Source of the DNA: Elizabethkingia sp. YR214 | GTDB lineage: Bacteria > Bacteroidota > Bacteroidia > Flavobacteriales > Weeksellaceae | Assembly (NCBI RefSeq): GCF_003058195.1 | Contig: NZ_QBUH01000011.1 | Location: forward strand, 55,847 to 119,846 | Length of the DNA stretch: 64,000 nt | Direction: 5' to 3' | Part shown: positions 36,069-45,826 of the stretch, piece by piece | Layout: each line of letters opens with the position of its first letter | How positions within the stretch are numbered: the first letter of the stretch is position 1 | The notes under the pieces: model-generated | Databases searched by the model: none | What the model saw: the letters and a program-made list of their open reading frames with translations, nothing else | What the model was told of the DNA's origin: nothing | Program-made: the position numbers and the translations under genes

Positions 36069-36527
36069 ATGATTACAATCAATAATTTTGAAGAATATAA
36101 ATCGCTGGAAGGTGTCATGGTGGGCAGCTCTTCCTGGCATATCATAGATCAGCAACAGATCAATCAGTTTGCTGATGCAACACTAGATCATCAGTGGATT
36201 CATGTTGATCCTCAGAAGGCTGAAAGTGAAGGCCCTTATAAATCAACAATTGCGCACGGCTATTTAACCCTATCCCTTATTCCTTATCTGTGGAAACAAA
36301 TTGCAGAAGTAAGGAATGTTACTATGGAGATTAATTACGGGATAGAAAACCTTAGGTTTGGACTTCCTGTAAAAGTTAACGCTGAAGTTTCTTTGCAGGC
36401 TACTATAAAATCTGTCAATAATCTTAGGGGAACGGTCAAAGTTACTATCGAAGCTAAGCTTCTGATTAAAGATGAGGCTAAACCAGCTTATATTGGCGAT
36501 GTGGTTTTTCTCTACCATTTTAAATAA
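36069..36527 (+). CDS. MaoC-like (R)-enoyl hydratase, NodN type
   Basis: 152 residues, single hot-dog fold. The hydratase motif is FADATLDHQWIHVD with Asp40 and His45 as the catalytic pair, then STIAHGYLTLSLIPYLW. Members hydrate trans-2-enoyl-CoA or act in related acyl-CoA chemistry in the cytoplasm. It stands alone between the cold-shock gene and the convergent deacetylase gene. Substrate not readable. Confidence 0.85.
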   Translation: MITINNFEEYKSLEGVMVGSSSWHIIDQQQINQFADATLDHQWIHVDPQKAESEGPYKSTIAHGYLTLSLIPYLWKQIAEVRNVTMEINYGIENLRFGLPVKVNAEVSLQATIKSVNNLRGTVKVTIEAKLLIKDEAKPAYIGDVVFLYHFK

Positions 36528-36596
36528 TGCCTATATATAAATATGAATTTCCAAAATTAATAGAGAGCTTTAAACAGTCAGAGAACTTTTGTTTTT

Positions 36597-37433
36597 TTAG
36601 TGGATTAATTCTTGAGTTTTGATTATGTTGTTGAATAAGAGTTCTATATATGTGCTTGAATTAATGAGTAAAAACATAAACTTTAATTTACCCAATAAAA
36701 GTTTAAGCTTAAATTTCAGCATAGAATCGCTTCCTTTAATATCTATTCTGCAAAGCTCAAAAGGATTAGTATTATAAATATGATTTATTTTATTTCCTAT
36801 TCTGACTGCAAAATGAATGTCATTTTGTTTTAGCATAGAGATAAATTCTTTTTTGCTTTTCTTCTCTCTTATATGTTTCCCATAAGGATAAGCAAAAACT
36901 TTTGAATAATTAATCTGATTTTTTTTCAATATTTCAATATTGGTTTTAATATCTGCATCTGCCTGTTGAGGTGACAGGGTTCTGAAATTTCTGTGAAAGT
37001 GACTATGTAAACCAATTTCAATAAGATCAGAAGGAAGACTTCTTATTTCGTCAAAACTCATCATAGTATTATCATTATATCCATTTTCAATAAAGAAAGT
37101 AGGAATAAATATAACTGCTTTTAAAGAATGTTTTTTTAATAATTTCGGGAGATATTCATAATTATTTCTATAGCCATCATCAAATGATATAATAATTTTT
37201 TTCTTAGTAGATGCATGTATTTCGTTGAAAAAAATTGGAAGATATTTCTTTTTACTTAAGTATTCAAATTGCTTTTCCAAAGCATTTATTTCTACAGTTA
37301 AACTATCCTGAGTGTGTTTTCCAATCTTATGATACATCAGTATGATTAACCTTTCTTTCGGAGAAAGGAAGAGGTGAATTCGAAAATAAATGATCAAAAA
37401 TTGAAGAATTAAAACTAATATAATATAGATCAT
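36597..37433 (-). CDS. Polysaccharide deacetylase (NodB/CE4 type)
   Basis: 278 residues with an N-terminal membrane anchor (about 3-20). NodB motifs: ISFDDGYRNNY (Asp85 base, Asp86 metal ligand) and HSHFH (His143 and His147 metal ligands), then VFAYPYGKH. Expected to remove N-acetyl groups from a surface sugar outside the inner membrane. The downstream partner of the GT2 gene (7-nt gap), so likely one operon for LPS or exopolysaccharide. Confidence 0.83.
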   Translation of the reverse strand: MIYIILVLILQFLIIYFRIHLFLSPKERLIILMYHKIGKHTQDSLTVEINALEKQFEYLSKKKYLPIFFNEIHASTKKKIIISFDDGYRNNYEYLPKLLKKHSLKAVIFIPTFFIENGYNDNTMMSFDEIRSLPSDLIEIGLHSHFHRNFRTLSPQQADADIKTNIEILKKNQINYSKVFAYPYGKHIREKKSKKEFISMLKQNDIHFAVRIGNKINHIYNTNPFELCRIDIKGSDSMLKFKLKLLLGKLKFMFLLINSSTYIELLFNNIIKTQELIH

Positions 37434-37440
37434 CAGAAGT

Positions 37441-38196
37441 TTAATTTTTTAATTTTTCATAAAGTTTAAGATACTTAAGAAAAGTATAATATGATAAGGT
37501 TACTGAACAATAATAACCTACCATACCATCAATCCATCCATGCCTAATAAAATATGTTTTTATAAATGTAAATACAGGCCCCATAACTATTTTAAAGAGG
37601 CTTATTCTTTTTCCGTCTATTAGCATTTTTTCTGCCATCATTTGAGAATACAGGTTTATCTTCTCTATATGATGATGAATATTTTTATATGTATAGTGTG
37701 ATATCTTTCCAGATATCGTTCCTATGTCCTTATTGGTTAAAAACTTCTCATGGACTATATCATCTGAATATTTACCTGCTTCTTTTTTAAAAAGTCTTTC
37801 TCTGTAAACATTTCCCCAACCGCCGTAACGAATCGAACTTCCAAAAAGAATATTATCCAGTTTAATTTTATATACATCATGTTTTGATGAGTTTTTTTGT
37901 GTAATTTCAAAAATCTGATTTATAAGCTCTTGGTCAGGAATTTCATCCGCATCTAAAAAAAGAATCCATTTTCCGGAACATAAATCTAAAGTGTAATTTT
38001 TTTGGGAACCATATCCTTCAAATTTTTTTTCGTAGAATTTAACTTTTGAATAGCCCAGGCATATCTCCTTTGTATTGTCTGTTGAAAAGCTATCTACAAT
38101 AATAACCTCGTCAGCTATATGGTGTACTGCGTTTAAAAAACGTTTTATATTGCTATTTTCATTATAAACAATAGAAGCTACTGTAAGATTCATCAT
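37441..38196 (-). CDS. GT2 glycosyltransferase (WaaE/KdtX-like)
   Basis: 251 residues, GT-A fold: ASIVYNENSNIKRFL, DEVIIVDSFSTDNT and the metal-binding LDADEIPD (Asp82, Asp84). A WaaE-like arrangement with GGWGNVYRERLFKK and a C-terminal amphipathic end. Acts at the cytoplasmic face, adding glucose or heptose to LPS core in relatives. Paired with the deacetylase. Confidence 0.82.
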   Translation of the reverse strand: MMNLTVASIVYNENSNIKRFLNAVHHIADEVIIVDSFSTDNTKEICLGYSKVKFYEKKFEGYGSQKNYTLDLCSGKWILFLDADEIPDQELINQIFEITQKNSSKHDVYKIKLDNILFGSSIRYGGWGNVYRERLFKKEAGKYSDDIVHEKFLTNKDIGTISGKISHYTYKNIHHHIEKINLYSQMMAEKMLIDGKRISLFKIVMGPVFTFIKTYFIRHGWIDGMVGYYCSVTLSYYTFLKYLKLYEKLKN

Positions 38197-38280
38197 ATCT
38201 CTTATTAATTAAAAGCTCTGTTAAAAAGAATGAATAATTGATTGAAGTATTTTGATATCCTTCGGCTATGAAATATCATA

Positions 38281-38312
38281 ATTAAGGTGAATTATTTGTA
38301 ATTCACCTTAAT
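38281..38312. terminator. Perfect 14-bp stem between two minus-strand genes
   Basis: ATTAAGGTGAATTA (38281-38294) and TAATTCACCTTAAT (38299-38312). The T-run lies on the plus-strand side, though both flanking genes run on the minus strand, so its polarity as a terminator is odd. Confidence 0.55.
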
Positions 38313-38356
38313 TTTTTTCATTCTATTTTTTTTGAATACTTAGAAACTGAAATGTA

Positions 38357-38764
38357 TTATGGTCTTTTTAATCTAAATCCTTCAGTTGCTTTATCATTGG
38401 AAGGATCATATGAGGTAATCTCTAAGGTGTTACTGTTCATGCTCACTACTTTATAATAAATTTTCTTTCCGGTGGTCGTTGTAACAACTATTCTGTCAGT
38501 ACCTTCATATACATATTTACCCGATACGTTCTGATCTAAATAAGTAGTAAGATAGGACATATCTTTATCGAATTCCATGTAGTAAGTATCTTTGCTATGA
38601 TCTACAACCTTTCCTAGAGAATCAATATATGCCATTATTTGCCAGTTTCCTGTAACGTTATATTTTGTTGTTTGATGTTCTTCATCTCTTTTAGATGAAC
38701 ATGATGTTGTAACAACTCCTAATGTTGCTATAGCAATTGCTAAAATTTTAATTGTTTTTTTCAT
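38357..38764 (-). CDS. Lipocalin-like lipoprotein
   Basis: 135 residues, lipobox TSC (near residue 22). The mature part is beta-rich with NVTGNWQIMAYIDSLGK, YMEFDKDMSYLTTY and KIYYKVVSMNSNTLEI, the pattern of lipocalin-like domains in Bacteroidota. Outer-membrane lipoprotein; ligand unknown. Single gene. Confidence 0.65.
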   Translation of the reverse strand: MKKTIKILAIAIATLGVVTTSCSSKRDEEHQTTKYNVTGNWQIMAYIDSLGKVVDHSKDTYYMEFDKDMSYLTTYLDQNVSGKYVYEGTDRIVVTTTTGKKIYYKVVSMNSNTLEITSYDPSNDKATEGFRLKRP

Positions 38765-38852
38765 AATAATTTATTTTAAGTTTATTTTTTAATAGTTTAT
38801 TTAAGTGTTAAAAAGATTCTCTTACAAAGGAATTGAAAAGAATAGAAAACAT

Positions 38853-38883
38853 AAAAAGAGAGGCCCCTCAAGAACCCCTCTTT
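38853..38883 (-). terminator. Terminator of the TPR regulator gene
   Basis: On the minus strand, AAAGAGGGG pairs with CCTCTCTTT (one mismatch), followed by TTT, 52 nt after the stop at 38935. Confidence 0.65.
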
Positions 38884-38934
38884 CATGTAATGTGTTGTAT
38901 TTTAGTTTAATTTAATGCATTTATTGTTGGCTGT

Positions 38935-40443
38935 TTATTCTATAAACTTTGTAAGCCATAACTTTAAATCCTCATCAGGAGATAATTTTAATCTTTTCCT
39001 TATATTATACCTATTGTTCTCTATAGTTTTGGTTGCTTTAAAAGTATATGAGGCAATTTCTTTAGTTGTAAAGCCAAGATAGATATAAGCACAAAAAGCA
39101 AGTTCCGATGCTTTTAGATTTGTATTTACTTGTAAAATATTTTTGGTGAACTCTGGATAAATTTCCTGAAAACGAACCCAGAAATGTGGAGAATTACTTT
39201 GAGCCAAATCAATGATTTCATTAAAAGCATCATTTTTTTGTAACTGAAGTTTTTTGATTTCACTATTCTTAACCAATAGCTCTTCTTCTTTTTCAATAAT
39301 CTGATTCTTGTGTATATTATGTTTTAAGTTGGTAATAGCTTTTTGTTTCTTTTGATAATAAATCGCGGTAATAAATAACAATATAAAGAATGCAACTATA
39401 AATGTAACCTTTATATTGCTTTTATAAGTTATGGAGGCCTTTTCTGTTATGTGATCCTGCTCTATATTATCCAGTAGTGTGTGTATACGTTTCTGACTTA
39501 CCTTTTCATCAAATATTCTGTATTGATCTGCTAATCTAAAATATTCCTCTTCTTTGTCCTTACTACCAAGTATTTTATAGGTTTTTGATATTTTCATAGT
39601 CAGAGCAACTGCAGTATTTGTATTTCTCAAAAACTTCTTCTTATTACTAAAAGAGACTAAATAAAAATCAAGTGCTTTTTGGTAGTTTTTGGTTTCAAAA
39701 TAATAATCTCCATATAATTCTAAAAAAAGGGTTGTATATAGATTTCCTTCAGATAGTGCTTGATTATAGGCCTTTTGTATATAAGGATAGGCGGCGGAAG
39801 CATTATGCTGTGCCATATAAATAATGGCTTTGTAATAATAAATATATGCTTTGTATCTAATTGCTTCTCTTGCTAAAAAATAATCACGTTGTGGTATCTT
39901 TTCTACCAAAGAAATTGACTTATCTGCATGTATATGTGCAGATTTGTAATCATTTATTTCTGTATAATAATCAGCAAGTGCGGAGTAGTTAATGGACTGT
40001 AAGAGTATTGATTGAGTCTGGTCAATAGAAGCTAATTGTTTCAATGTATTAGTGTCCTCAATTCGCTGTTTTTCAAATAGAAGCATGCGAGAATAATACA
40101 TTGAATTTAAATTTCCGTAGAGGGCGATTAGATAATAACTTTGCTTTGTGGCATCTTCTTTAATTCCTTTTTTTATATAAATATTCGCTTCTTTAAACTC
40201 CCCATAAAACAGTAAGCTTCTTGCAATATAATAATAAGCCTGAGATTTTTTTGATGAATTTTTGAGCTCTTCAGCACTTAGACTGGCCATTTTTGCATAC
40301 TCCAACGATTTGAGGGGGTCTTTCCAGATATAAAAATCTGCAGAATTAATTAATTCATCGACCTTTTGAAGTTCCTTAGTATTCTGACAAAAGAAAATAG
40401 AAATCTGAAAAAAATAAAAAATAAAAATAAAAGCTTTCTTCAT
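38935..40443 (-). CDS. TPR sensor with LuxR-type HTH output
   Basis: 502 residues. Signal peptide, then TPR repeats over about 20-330 (paired helices such as AYPYIQKAYNQALSEGNLY and KALDFYLVSF). One membrane span (VTFIVAFFILLFITAIYYQ) is followed by a coiled coil (EEELLVKNSEIKKLQLQK) and a C-terminal LuxR/GerE-like HTH (FTTKEIASYTFKATKTIENN, RKRLKL). This is a membrane-bound one-component regulator common in Flavobacteriia: periplasmic TPR input, cytoplasmic DNA-binding output. A TAATTTTG box (40612-40619, minus strand) may be its promoter. Confidence 0.82.
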   Translation of the reverse strand: MKKAFIFIFYFFQISIFFCQNTKELQKVDELINSADFYIWKDPLKSLEYAKMASLSAEELKNSSKKSQAYYYIARSLLFYGEFKEANIYIKKGIKEDATKQSYYLIALYGNLNSMYYSRMLLFEKQRIEDTNTLKQLASIDQTQSILLQSINYSALADYYTEINDYKSAHIHADKSISLVEKIPQRDYFLAREAIRYKAYIYYYKAIIYMAQHNASAAYPYIQKAYNQALSEGNLYTTLFLELYGDYYFETKNYQKALDFYLVSFSNKKKFLRNTNTAVALTMKISKTYKILGSKDKEEEYFRLADQYRIFDEKVSQKRIHTLLDNIEQDHITEKASITYKSNIKVTFIVAFFILLFITAIYYQKKQKAITNLKHNIHKNQIIEKEEELLVKNSEIKKLQLQKNDAFNEIIDLAQSNSPHFWVRFQEIYPEFTKNILQVNTNLKASELAFCAYIYLGFTTKEIASYTFKATKTIENNRYNIRKRLKLSPDEDLKLWLTKFIE

Positions 40444-40962
40444 TTGTTTGACGTAGTAAATAATTATTTATATATAGATATTATTAAAACATTTATTTTA
40501 ATTCTTATAGTGTAATAACGGATGAAAATGCAAAATCAGAATAACAGAATTTGAGTGTATCCTATTGATTTGTAGCTTTATGTATTTTTTTATGTGAATT
40601 GTTTAAAAGTACAAAATTAAATTATATAACATATTATATATTTATTGATATTCAAATATAAATGCTTTTATATTGCTTTGAATATAAAAGTAATTATAAC
40701 TTTTTTTTGGATTATTATATTGGTTTACAGATTAATACATTCTTATTATGTCTCTTTTTTGAGAATTATAATAAAGAGCCTGATATGCATTATATTCTAT
40801 TTGGATAAATGATATTTTTTAGAATTCAATTTATTGATATTCAACTATTTGTGAATTTTATTTAACTGTGCTGTAAGAATAGAGGGTATAATGAGGGGAT
40901 TATCTGCTTAGTTGTTAGAAAGTGATTAAGTTTCTTTGTTTGAGATTATTAAAATACTTTTT
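40444..40962. other. Divergent intergenic region
   Basis: 0.5 kb of very AT-rich DNA between the TPR regulator (minus) and the metzincin lipoprotein (plus). It holds a minus-strand TAATTTTG box at 40612-40619 and nothing else I can name. Confidence 0.5.
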
Positions 40963-42252
40963 ATGACACTAAAACAATTATTTCAAAATATTTCTGGACT
41001 GATAGTATTATTTATAATACTTGGATGCAGAAATGATTCAGTAGTTAATAATGAGGCTCCACATAAGCCTAATGTCCCTGGTACGCCCCATATTCCCGGT
41101 CATACTAGTGAAGATATGCTTAACGTGATTTATTTTCTACCTAAAGGAAGTGAGCCTGTTTCTGGTTATCTTAACAGAATAAGCAATATTTTACTAGATG
41201 CCCAAAAATATTATGGTAAATGGATGGAACAGTGGGGGTATGGTAATGAGACTTTCAGACTTAATAAAAGAGGACCGTCGATAGTCAATATTATTGTAAT
41301 TAACGGAGAGAAAACAAAAGATTTTTATGTTTATGATATTCATAACGATCGTGGTGTAAGTACACAGATCAGAACTGAGGTTCTAAACTATTTTAAATTG
41401 CATCCTAATGAAAAGCACGGAAGTTATAATCTGATTATTTTGCCTGCTATTACACCTCCGACTCTTAATGGAGAAAATGCTGCTGCTACTCATGGTGGAG
41501 TTCCTTTCTATGGTTCTAATCGATGGTGTTATGCAGTAGATTATCAGGGACTTGATCTAAGGAACCTTGGTAAGGATGATGCGCAGGGAAAATTGGCAAC
41601 ATACTTAATTGGAGGTATGCTCCATGAATTAGGACATGGCCTAGGTCTATACCATAATATTGGACGCTCAGATGAGAAATCGAGTTTTGGTGAAGGGCTT
41701 ATGGGGTATGGTGCACTTCGCTATGGGACAACTCATCCTACATATTTAACCTCTGCAGATGCTGCAATCTTAAGTGTTAATCCTACTATAAATACTCAGT
41801 TAAGATCGGACTGGCTTAAAGATCCAAATTTTCACCTGCCAAAAATATCTTTATCAGTAAATAATAATGGAATATTACTGTCCGGGGTATTTTCAACAGA
41901 TAAAACAGTTAAGGCTATTACCGTTAATTTTAATACTATTTTAAAAGGTGGTGAAAATGATCCGCAGCAAGAACAGGAAAGACAGGGATATGGTTCAGTA
42001 GGGCTAGGGGAAAAGTATACAAATAATACAGATTATGGAAGATTCAGTATTCTTATGCCTAATAAGGCTTTGTATAATAATACTTGGCTAGATGGTGAGC
42101 CTTTTAGAATAACAATAAGGTTTATTCACGAAAATGGTGTTGTTACTAAGAAAGTGTTTGATATAAATCTTTATAGGGGAATGAACGAATCCCATGTATT
42201 TGATCATAACTCTTATTCTGCAAAAGTACAGGATGATCTCATGTATGAATAG
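40963..42252 (+). CDS. Metzincin-type zinc metallopeptidase lipoprotein
   Basis: The start is set at ATG 40963, which puts a lipobox LGC at Cys22 (an ATG/TTG nine codons earlier is less fit). 429 residues. A Pro-rich linker (PNVPGTPHIPGH) precedes the catalytic domain. The full metzincin zinc site HELGHGLGLYH spans residues 221-231, followed by a Met-turn LMGYG (Met247). The C-terminal 150 residues are beta-rich, perhaps a binding domain. Exported and membrane-anchored protease; exact family unknown. Divergent from the TPR sensor-regulator. Confidence 0.78.
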   Translation: MTLKQLFQNISGLIVLFIILGCRNDSVVNNEAPHKPNVPGTPHIPGHTSEDMLNVIYFLPKGSEPVSGYLNRISNILLDAQKYYGKWMEQWGYGNETFRLNKRGPSIVNIIVINGEKTKDFYVYDIHNDRGVSTQIRTEVLNYFKLHPNEKHGSYNLIILPAITPPTLNGENAAATHGGVPFYGSNRWCYAVDYQGLDLRNLGKDDAQGKLATYLIGGMLHELGHGLGLYHNIGRSDEKSSFGEGLMGYGALRYGTTHPTYLTSADAAILSVNPTINTQLRSDWLKDPNFHLPKISLSVNNNGILLSGVFSTDKTVKAITVNFNTILKGGENDPQQEQERQGYGSVGLGEKYTNNTDYGRFSILMPNKALYNNTWLDGEPFRITIRFIHENGVVTKKVFDINLYRGMNESHVFDHNSYSAKVQDDLMYE

Positions 42253-42386
42253 GTGTAGTGATCTTTTATCTGTTGATATCTAATTATTTAATCAGGGAGA
42301 GGGGGTGATGAGGGGTAGGGGAATTCCTCTGAATCTTCTTTTTTATTTCTTTTGTGGATAATTTTTAGCAATAAACCTAATTTAAA

Positions 42387-42818
42387 ATGAATGCAATAGT
42401 AAAGTTTTTTAGTTATTCGTTAGTGATAATCGGATTGAGTTCTTGTATGACAGTTCCTTCTTCTGCATATGATGCTCCATTAGAACCGGGACAAACTGTT
42501 TTCCAACGACAGAATAATGTGCGCACTCATAACAATACCTACTATAACAACCGCACCTACAATACGCGTAGTCGTACGAACAATATTCCAGAACCAGGCC
42601 AGTTGGAAATGAGGTCTGAGAATCAGAGAAATTATAATAACCGTAATTATAATACACGTACGAATGATATACCGGAGCCTGGTCAGTTGGAGATGAGAAC
42701 TCAAAATGAGAACAATAATAATATACCGGAACCTGGTCAAACTGAAATGAAAACTCAAAATGAAACGAATAATAGTATTCCAGAACCAGGTCAGACGGAA
42801 ATGAAAGAAGAAGACTAA
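42387..42818 (+). CDS. Repeat lipoprotein with IPEPGQ motifs
   Basis: 143 residues, lipobox SSC near residue 20. From residue 32 it is low-complexity: N/Y/R-rich linkers around four copies of IPEPGQxEM plus one diverged LEPGQTVF near the front. The linkers switch from NYNNRNYNTR to NENNNN types. A likely surface or periplasmic spacer protein; function unknown. The repeat DNA invites copy-number change. Confidence 0.7.
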   Translation: MNAIVKFFSYSLVIIGLSSCMTVPSSAYDAPLEPGQTVFQRQNNVRTHNNTYYNNRTYNTRSRTNNIPEPGQLEMRSENQRNYNNRNYNTRTNDIPEPGQLEMRTQNENNNNIPEPGQTEMKTQNETNNSIPEPGQTEMKEED

Positions 42819-42861
42819 AAATCATTAAAGGTAATTATTTAAGCAGACTACTAAATCCACT

Positions 42862-43243
42862 GTGCTTCCTTCTAGCTCTTATCTTTATGTTTTGAAGTCC
42901 GTTGATAAAGATAGTCTATCCGTATTTTCAAAAGAATATATGGGGAAGTATTCAAACAAGGGGGATATGGATGTTATAGGTGTTATTTCTTTTGAACTAT
43001 CAAAATCAGGTCATAAAATAGAAGGTATTGCAAACTATAAAACAAGAGATCATCAATTAGATTCTGGTGTATTATCGGTTTAATGGATATACCAAAGATC
43101 ATAAAGCTTACATACACTTTCGAGATCAAAAAGGTGGAAGCGTAGCTGATGGTATTCTAGGTAAAGAAGTGGAGCATATTATTTTAAGACAGATGACAAA
43201 ATCTGATATTGTTCCGATTAAGGCAGTATTATATAAATTATAA
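42862..43243 (+). pseudogene. Frameshifted remnant, family unknown
   Basis: The first part reads SSYLYVLKSVDKDSLSVFSK and NYKTRDHQLDSGVLSV, then a stop. One base off, the frame continues NGYTKDHKAYIHFRDQKGG, then GKEVEHIILRQM to a stop at 43241-43243. No start or signal is left, so the gene lost its N-terminus and took a frameshift. Lies between two lipoprotein genes. Confidence 0.55.
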
Positions 43244-43284
43244 AATGAAAATCCATGTTACATCAAATTAAGCATTCACAAAAA

Positions 43285-44028
43285 ATGTATCGAATTGTTA
43301 ATAATATTTTTTTACTGGTAATATTTATGCAGATTTATAGCTGTGCACCTTCTGTCAATTACATCGGGAAAAAGTATAGCCCCACTCAAAATATTGATAT
43401 TTTTATGGATACCAGAGATATAAAAAAGAATTATGAGGTTATAGGAAAGGTTGATGGAATTTCCGGTATACTGGGTTCTAAATATGAAGATATCCAAACG
43501 AAAATTATTCAAACAGCTAAAAAAGAGGGGGCTTTAACTGATAGTAGCAGTATTATGCCGGTTAAACATACAGATACAATCAAGGTTGAAAATGATAAGG
43601 TTGTGATTCCTAATTTTAAAATTGTCGTTAATCTTTCAGATGCTGCAGTTAAAAAATTGCAATCGGGAAAAGAATCTATTATAGCATCCTTGTTTTTCTA
43701 TGGAAATACAGCAGATGAGAAAACTTTACCTCCGGATATTAAGAAAGAAATAGGGCCTAATGGTTTAAAGCTCGGTGATTTTAATATTGAAGAAAAAGAT
43801 ATTCATCAGTCAAATGAAATTGAGGTTAAGAATATTTCTATTCCCAAAAAGCTGTATAACTTTATTGTAGATAAAAAGATCCTTCTTAATATTAATGTTT
43901 TTAGCGGAAGGAGAGCATTTAAAGATAATGTATTGGAAATGGAATTTTTTGATTCTGAATTAAATGAAATTACATCCAAAGGAAATGTAATTAATTTAAA
44001 CGGACGCCTTATAACAGAATCTGAATAA
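43285..44028 (+). CDS. Lipoprotein of unknown function
   Basis: Start ATG 43285 (an ATG 10 codons earlier is less fit), 247 residues, lipobox YSC. N-terminal segment NYIGKKYSPTQNIDIFMDTR and YEVIGKVDGISG is of the kind found in small Bacteroidota lipoproteins. The rest is Lys/Asp-rich with no recognised domain. The terminator at 44130 closes it. Confidence 0.65.
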   Translation: MYRIVNNIFLLVIFMQIYSCAPSVNYIGKKYSPTQNIDIFMDTRDIKKNYEVIGKVDGISGILGSKYEDIQTKIIQTAKKEGALTDSSSIMPVKHTDTIKVENDKVVIPNFKIVVNLSDAAVKKLQSGKESIIASLFFYGNTADEKTLPPDIKKEIGPNGLKLGDFNIEEKDIHQSNEIEVKNISIPKKLYNFIVDKKILLNINVFSGRRAFKDNVLEMEFFDSELNEITSKGNVINLNGRLITESE

Positions 44029-44129
44029 AAAAGAAGTTTATTGCTTCAATAAAAAAACTCATACTATTATGTGGAACTAATTAGAACTAAAGCTACATAT
44101 ATCTTTTATATCTTTCTCTAGTGTGAGTA

Positions 44130-44156
44130 ATGCAGGTTGTAAAACCTGCATTTTTA
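44130..44156. terminator. Shared terminator between convergent genes
   Basis: TGCAGGTT (44131-44138) and AACCTGCA (44143-44150), with A before and T-run after. Serves the lipoprotein (plus) and perhaps the PAP2 gene (minus). Confidence 0.75.
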
Positions 44157-44233
44157 TTTTGAGTGCGGTATGTTTTCAATATTGAAAGCAATTGATGTTA
44201 AAAATATAATAGTGTACAAACCTGTTTAAATGC

Positions 44234-45604
44234 TTAAAAATATGCAGTCAGCTTAAGGCCGGGTGAAATGTAAGAAATATTTGCACGGGGTGCAGAATTC
44301 ATCTTCTCAATTATATTGGAAGAATCTGTAAAATAATACCTGATTTTAGAGCTGGTAAAACGGAAATCGTTGTATGCTGTAATACCCAACTGTGGCGTTA
44401 TTTTGTAGGTTAAGGATATTCCGGAGCCCATCATAAGACTTTTAGATGGGCGGTAGGTTGCTATCCTGTAATACTGTTGTGTTGCTGTGGGATCATCATC
44501 TTTTAAGAATACTTTACCATTGGCAGCCTTGGAATATCCGGCAGTAGCTTTTAGCATTACTTGCCATTTATCTGTAAGGTCATAGGCAAAATATGGTCCT
44601 ATCATTGCATTTAGAAAGCCCAGAGATTCAGTCTTTACATCCAGCGTTTCCAAATCCGGATCTTCGGTTTTCAGATGCAGTGCTCTTACAGGGAATGTAC
44701 TGATATTTAAATCGGCACCGACACCCCAATTTTTACTGAAGAAGTATGCTCCCTCCAAACCAGCTTCAAAACCTACTGTTTTTCTGTCACTCAGGCCAGA
44801 TTCTCTCAGGAAGTTAGACATAGAAATTGTTGCTCCTGATTTCAGAGCCAGGAAAGATGGGTTTTCGTTGCCTTCAATTTTGGAAAGCAATCCCATGTTA
44901 TCTCCTTTATTTTTGAATATTTTATCGATAAAGAAATAACCTAATTCTGTAGAAAGAATACCGATACCAGCACCCGCAAGAATATCAGGTAACCAGTGTC
45001 TGTTATTTAGAGCACGGCCTAAGCCTGTAAATGTTGCAGCACTATATCCTGCAATACTATAAGCAGGATTTACCAATCCATATTCTTTGTCCAGAAAGGC
45101 TGCATTGGTGAAAGCCATTGCAGCATGCCCTGATGGAAAAGAATTTCTTTTTGAGCCATCCGGACGCTCTACTTTTGCTGTATATTTTATAGAGTTAACC
45201 AAAATTGCCATAATCGCAAGACTGGTTGCATAAGAAAGAGTAGCCCTTCCTATATTATTACGTCCCTTTACACCTGCCAGTTTTAGCCCATATACTGCCA
45301 ATGCTGGTGTATATTGTAAATAGTCATCATAAGGAACCTTAAAATTGGGAAGATACCTGTTTCTGTTCTCACGTATTTGTTCCTTTTGTCCCCATGTAGC
45401 TGCGGAAGCTACAAATAAAATACTTGGAGCAATAGACTTTTTCACCCATTCTTTCTGAATGAATTTTTGATGCTCTTCCAATGCAGAAGATGTATAACAT
45501 ATTAGAGATTTTGCTGGAACTACTGTATCGATTTTTATAGTATCAGATTGAGCCTTGGATAGAGTAAATAAAACAATAACAGCCAGTAGATAGACTTTTT
45601 TCAT
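44234..45604 (-). CDS. PAP2-family phosphatase with C-terminal outer-membrane barrel
   Basis: 456 residues, signal peptide ending KAQS. The acid-phosphatase/PAP2 signature is complete: K140...RP148, SFPSGH (155-160) and R197 ... H203 ... D207 in GRALNNRHWLPDILAG. The last 210 residues are beta-strand rich and end in Phe (KLTAYF), a barrel typical of outer-membrane proteins, with an OMP-like C-terminus. The fusion suggests a lipid or undecaprenyl-type phosphatase held at the outer membrane. Single gene. Confidence 0.82.
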   Translation of the reverse strand: MKKVYLLAVIVLFTLSKAQSDTIKIDTVVPAKSLICYTSSALEEHQKFIQKEWVKKSIAPSILFVASAATWGQKEQIRENRNRYLPNFKVPYDDYLQYTPALAVYGLKLAGVKGRNNIGRATLSYATSLAIMAILVNSIKYTAKVERPDGSKRNSFPSGHAAMAFTNAAFLDKEYGLVNPAYSIAGYSAATFTGLGRALNNRHWLPDILAGAGIGILSTELGYFFIDKIFKNKGDNMGLLSKIEGNENPSFLALKSGATISMSNFLRESGLSDRKTVGFEAGLEGAYFFSKNWGVGADLNISTFPVRALHLKTEDPDLETLDVKTESLGFLNAMIGPYFAYDLTDKWQVMLKATAGYSKAANGKVFLKDDDPTATQQYYRIATYRPSKSLMMGSGISLTYKITPQLGITAYNDFRFTSSKIRYYFTDSSNIIEKMNSAPRANISYISPGLKLTAYF

Positions 45605-45826
45605 TTATTAAGCTTTATTCTGTGAAGGAATAAGCCACAAATAAAATCATATATATAATAAGAAATAACAGCTTAGAAAAGAAAGAGTATTGGTTGAGGG
45701 GTATTTATTTAAATGTTCCCAGATTCATCTGTGCTGTATCCTGCTATTTTTGGAATAATATTAAAAAAATGTTATTTCATCAACCGTGACATTTGATAAC
45801 TTTAACCCTAAATAAAAAATATAATT

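Noticed and set aside
42577..42818. Possible CRISPR-like array in the repeat gene
   Set aside because: Repeats are in frame, encode IPEPGQxEM and vary in spacing with codons; there are no constant-length spacers and no cas genes.
42409..42825. Tyr/Ser-rich minus-strand frames opposite the IPEPGQ gene
   Set aside because: Their unusual composition simply reflects the repeats on the plus strand.
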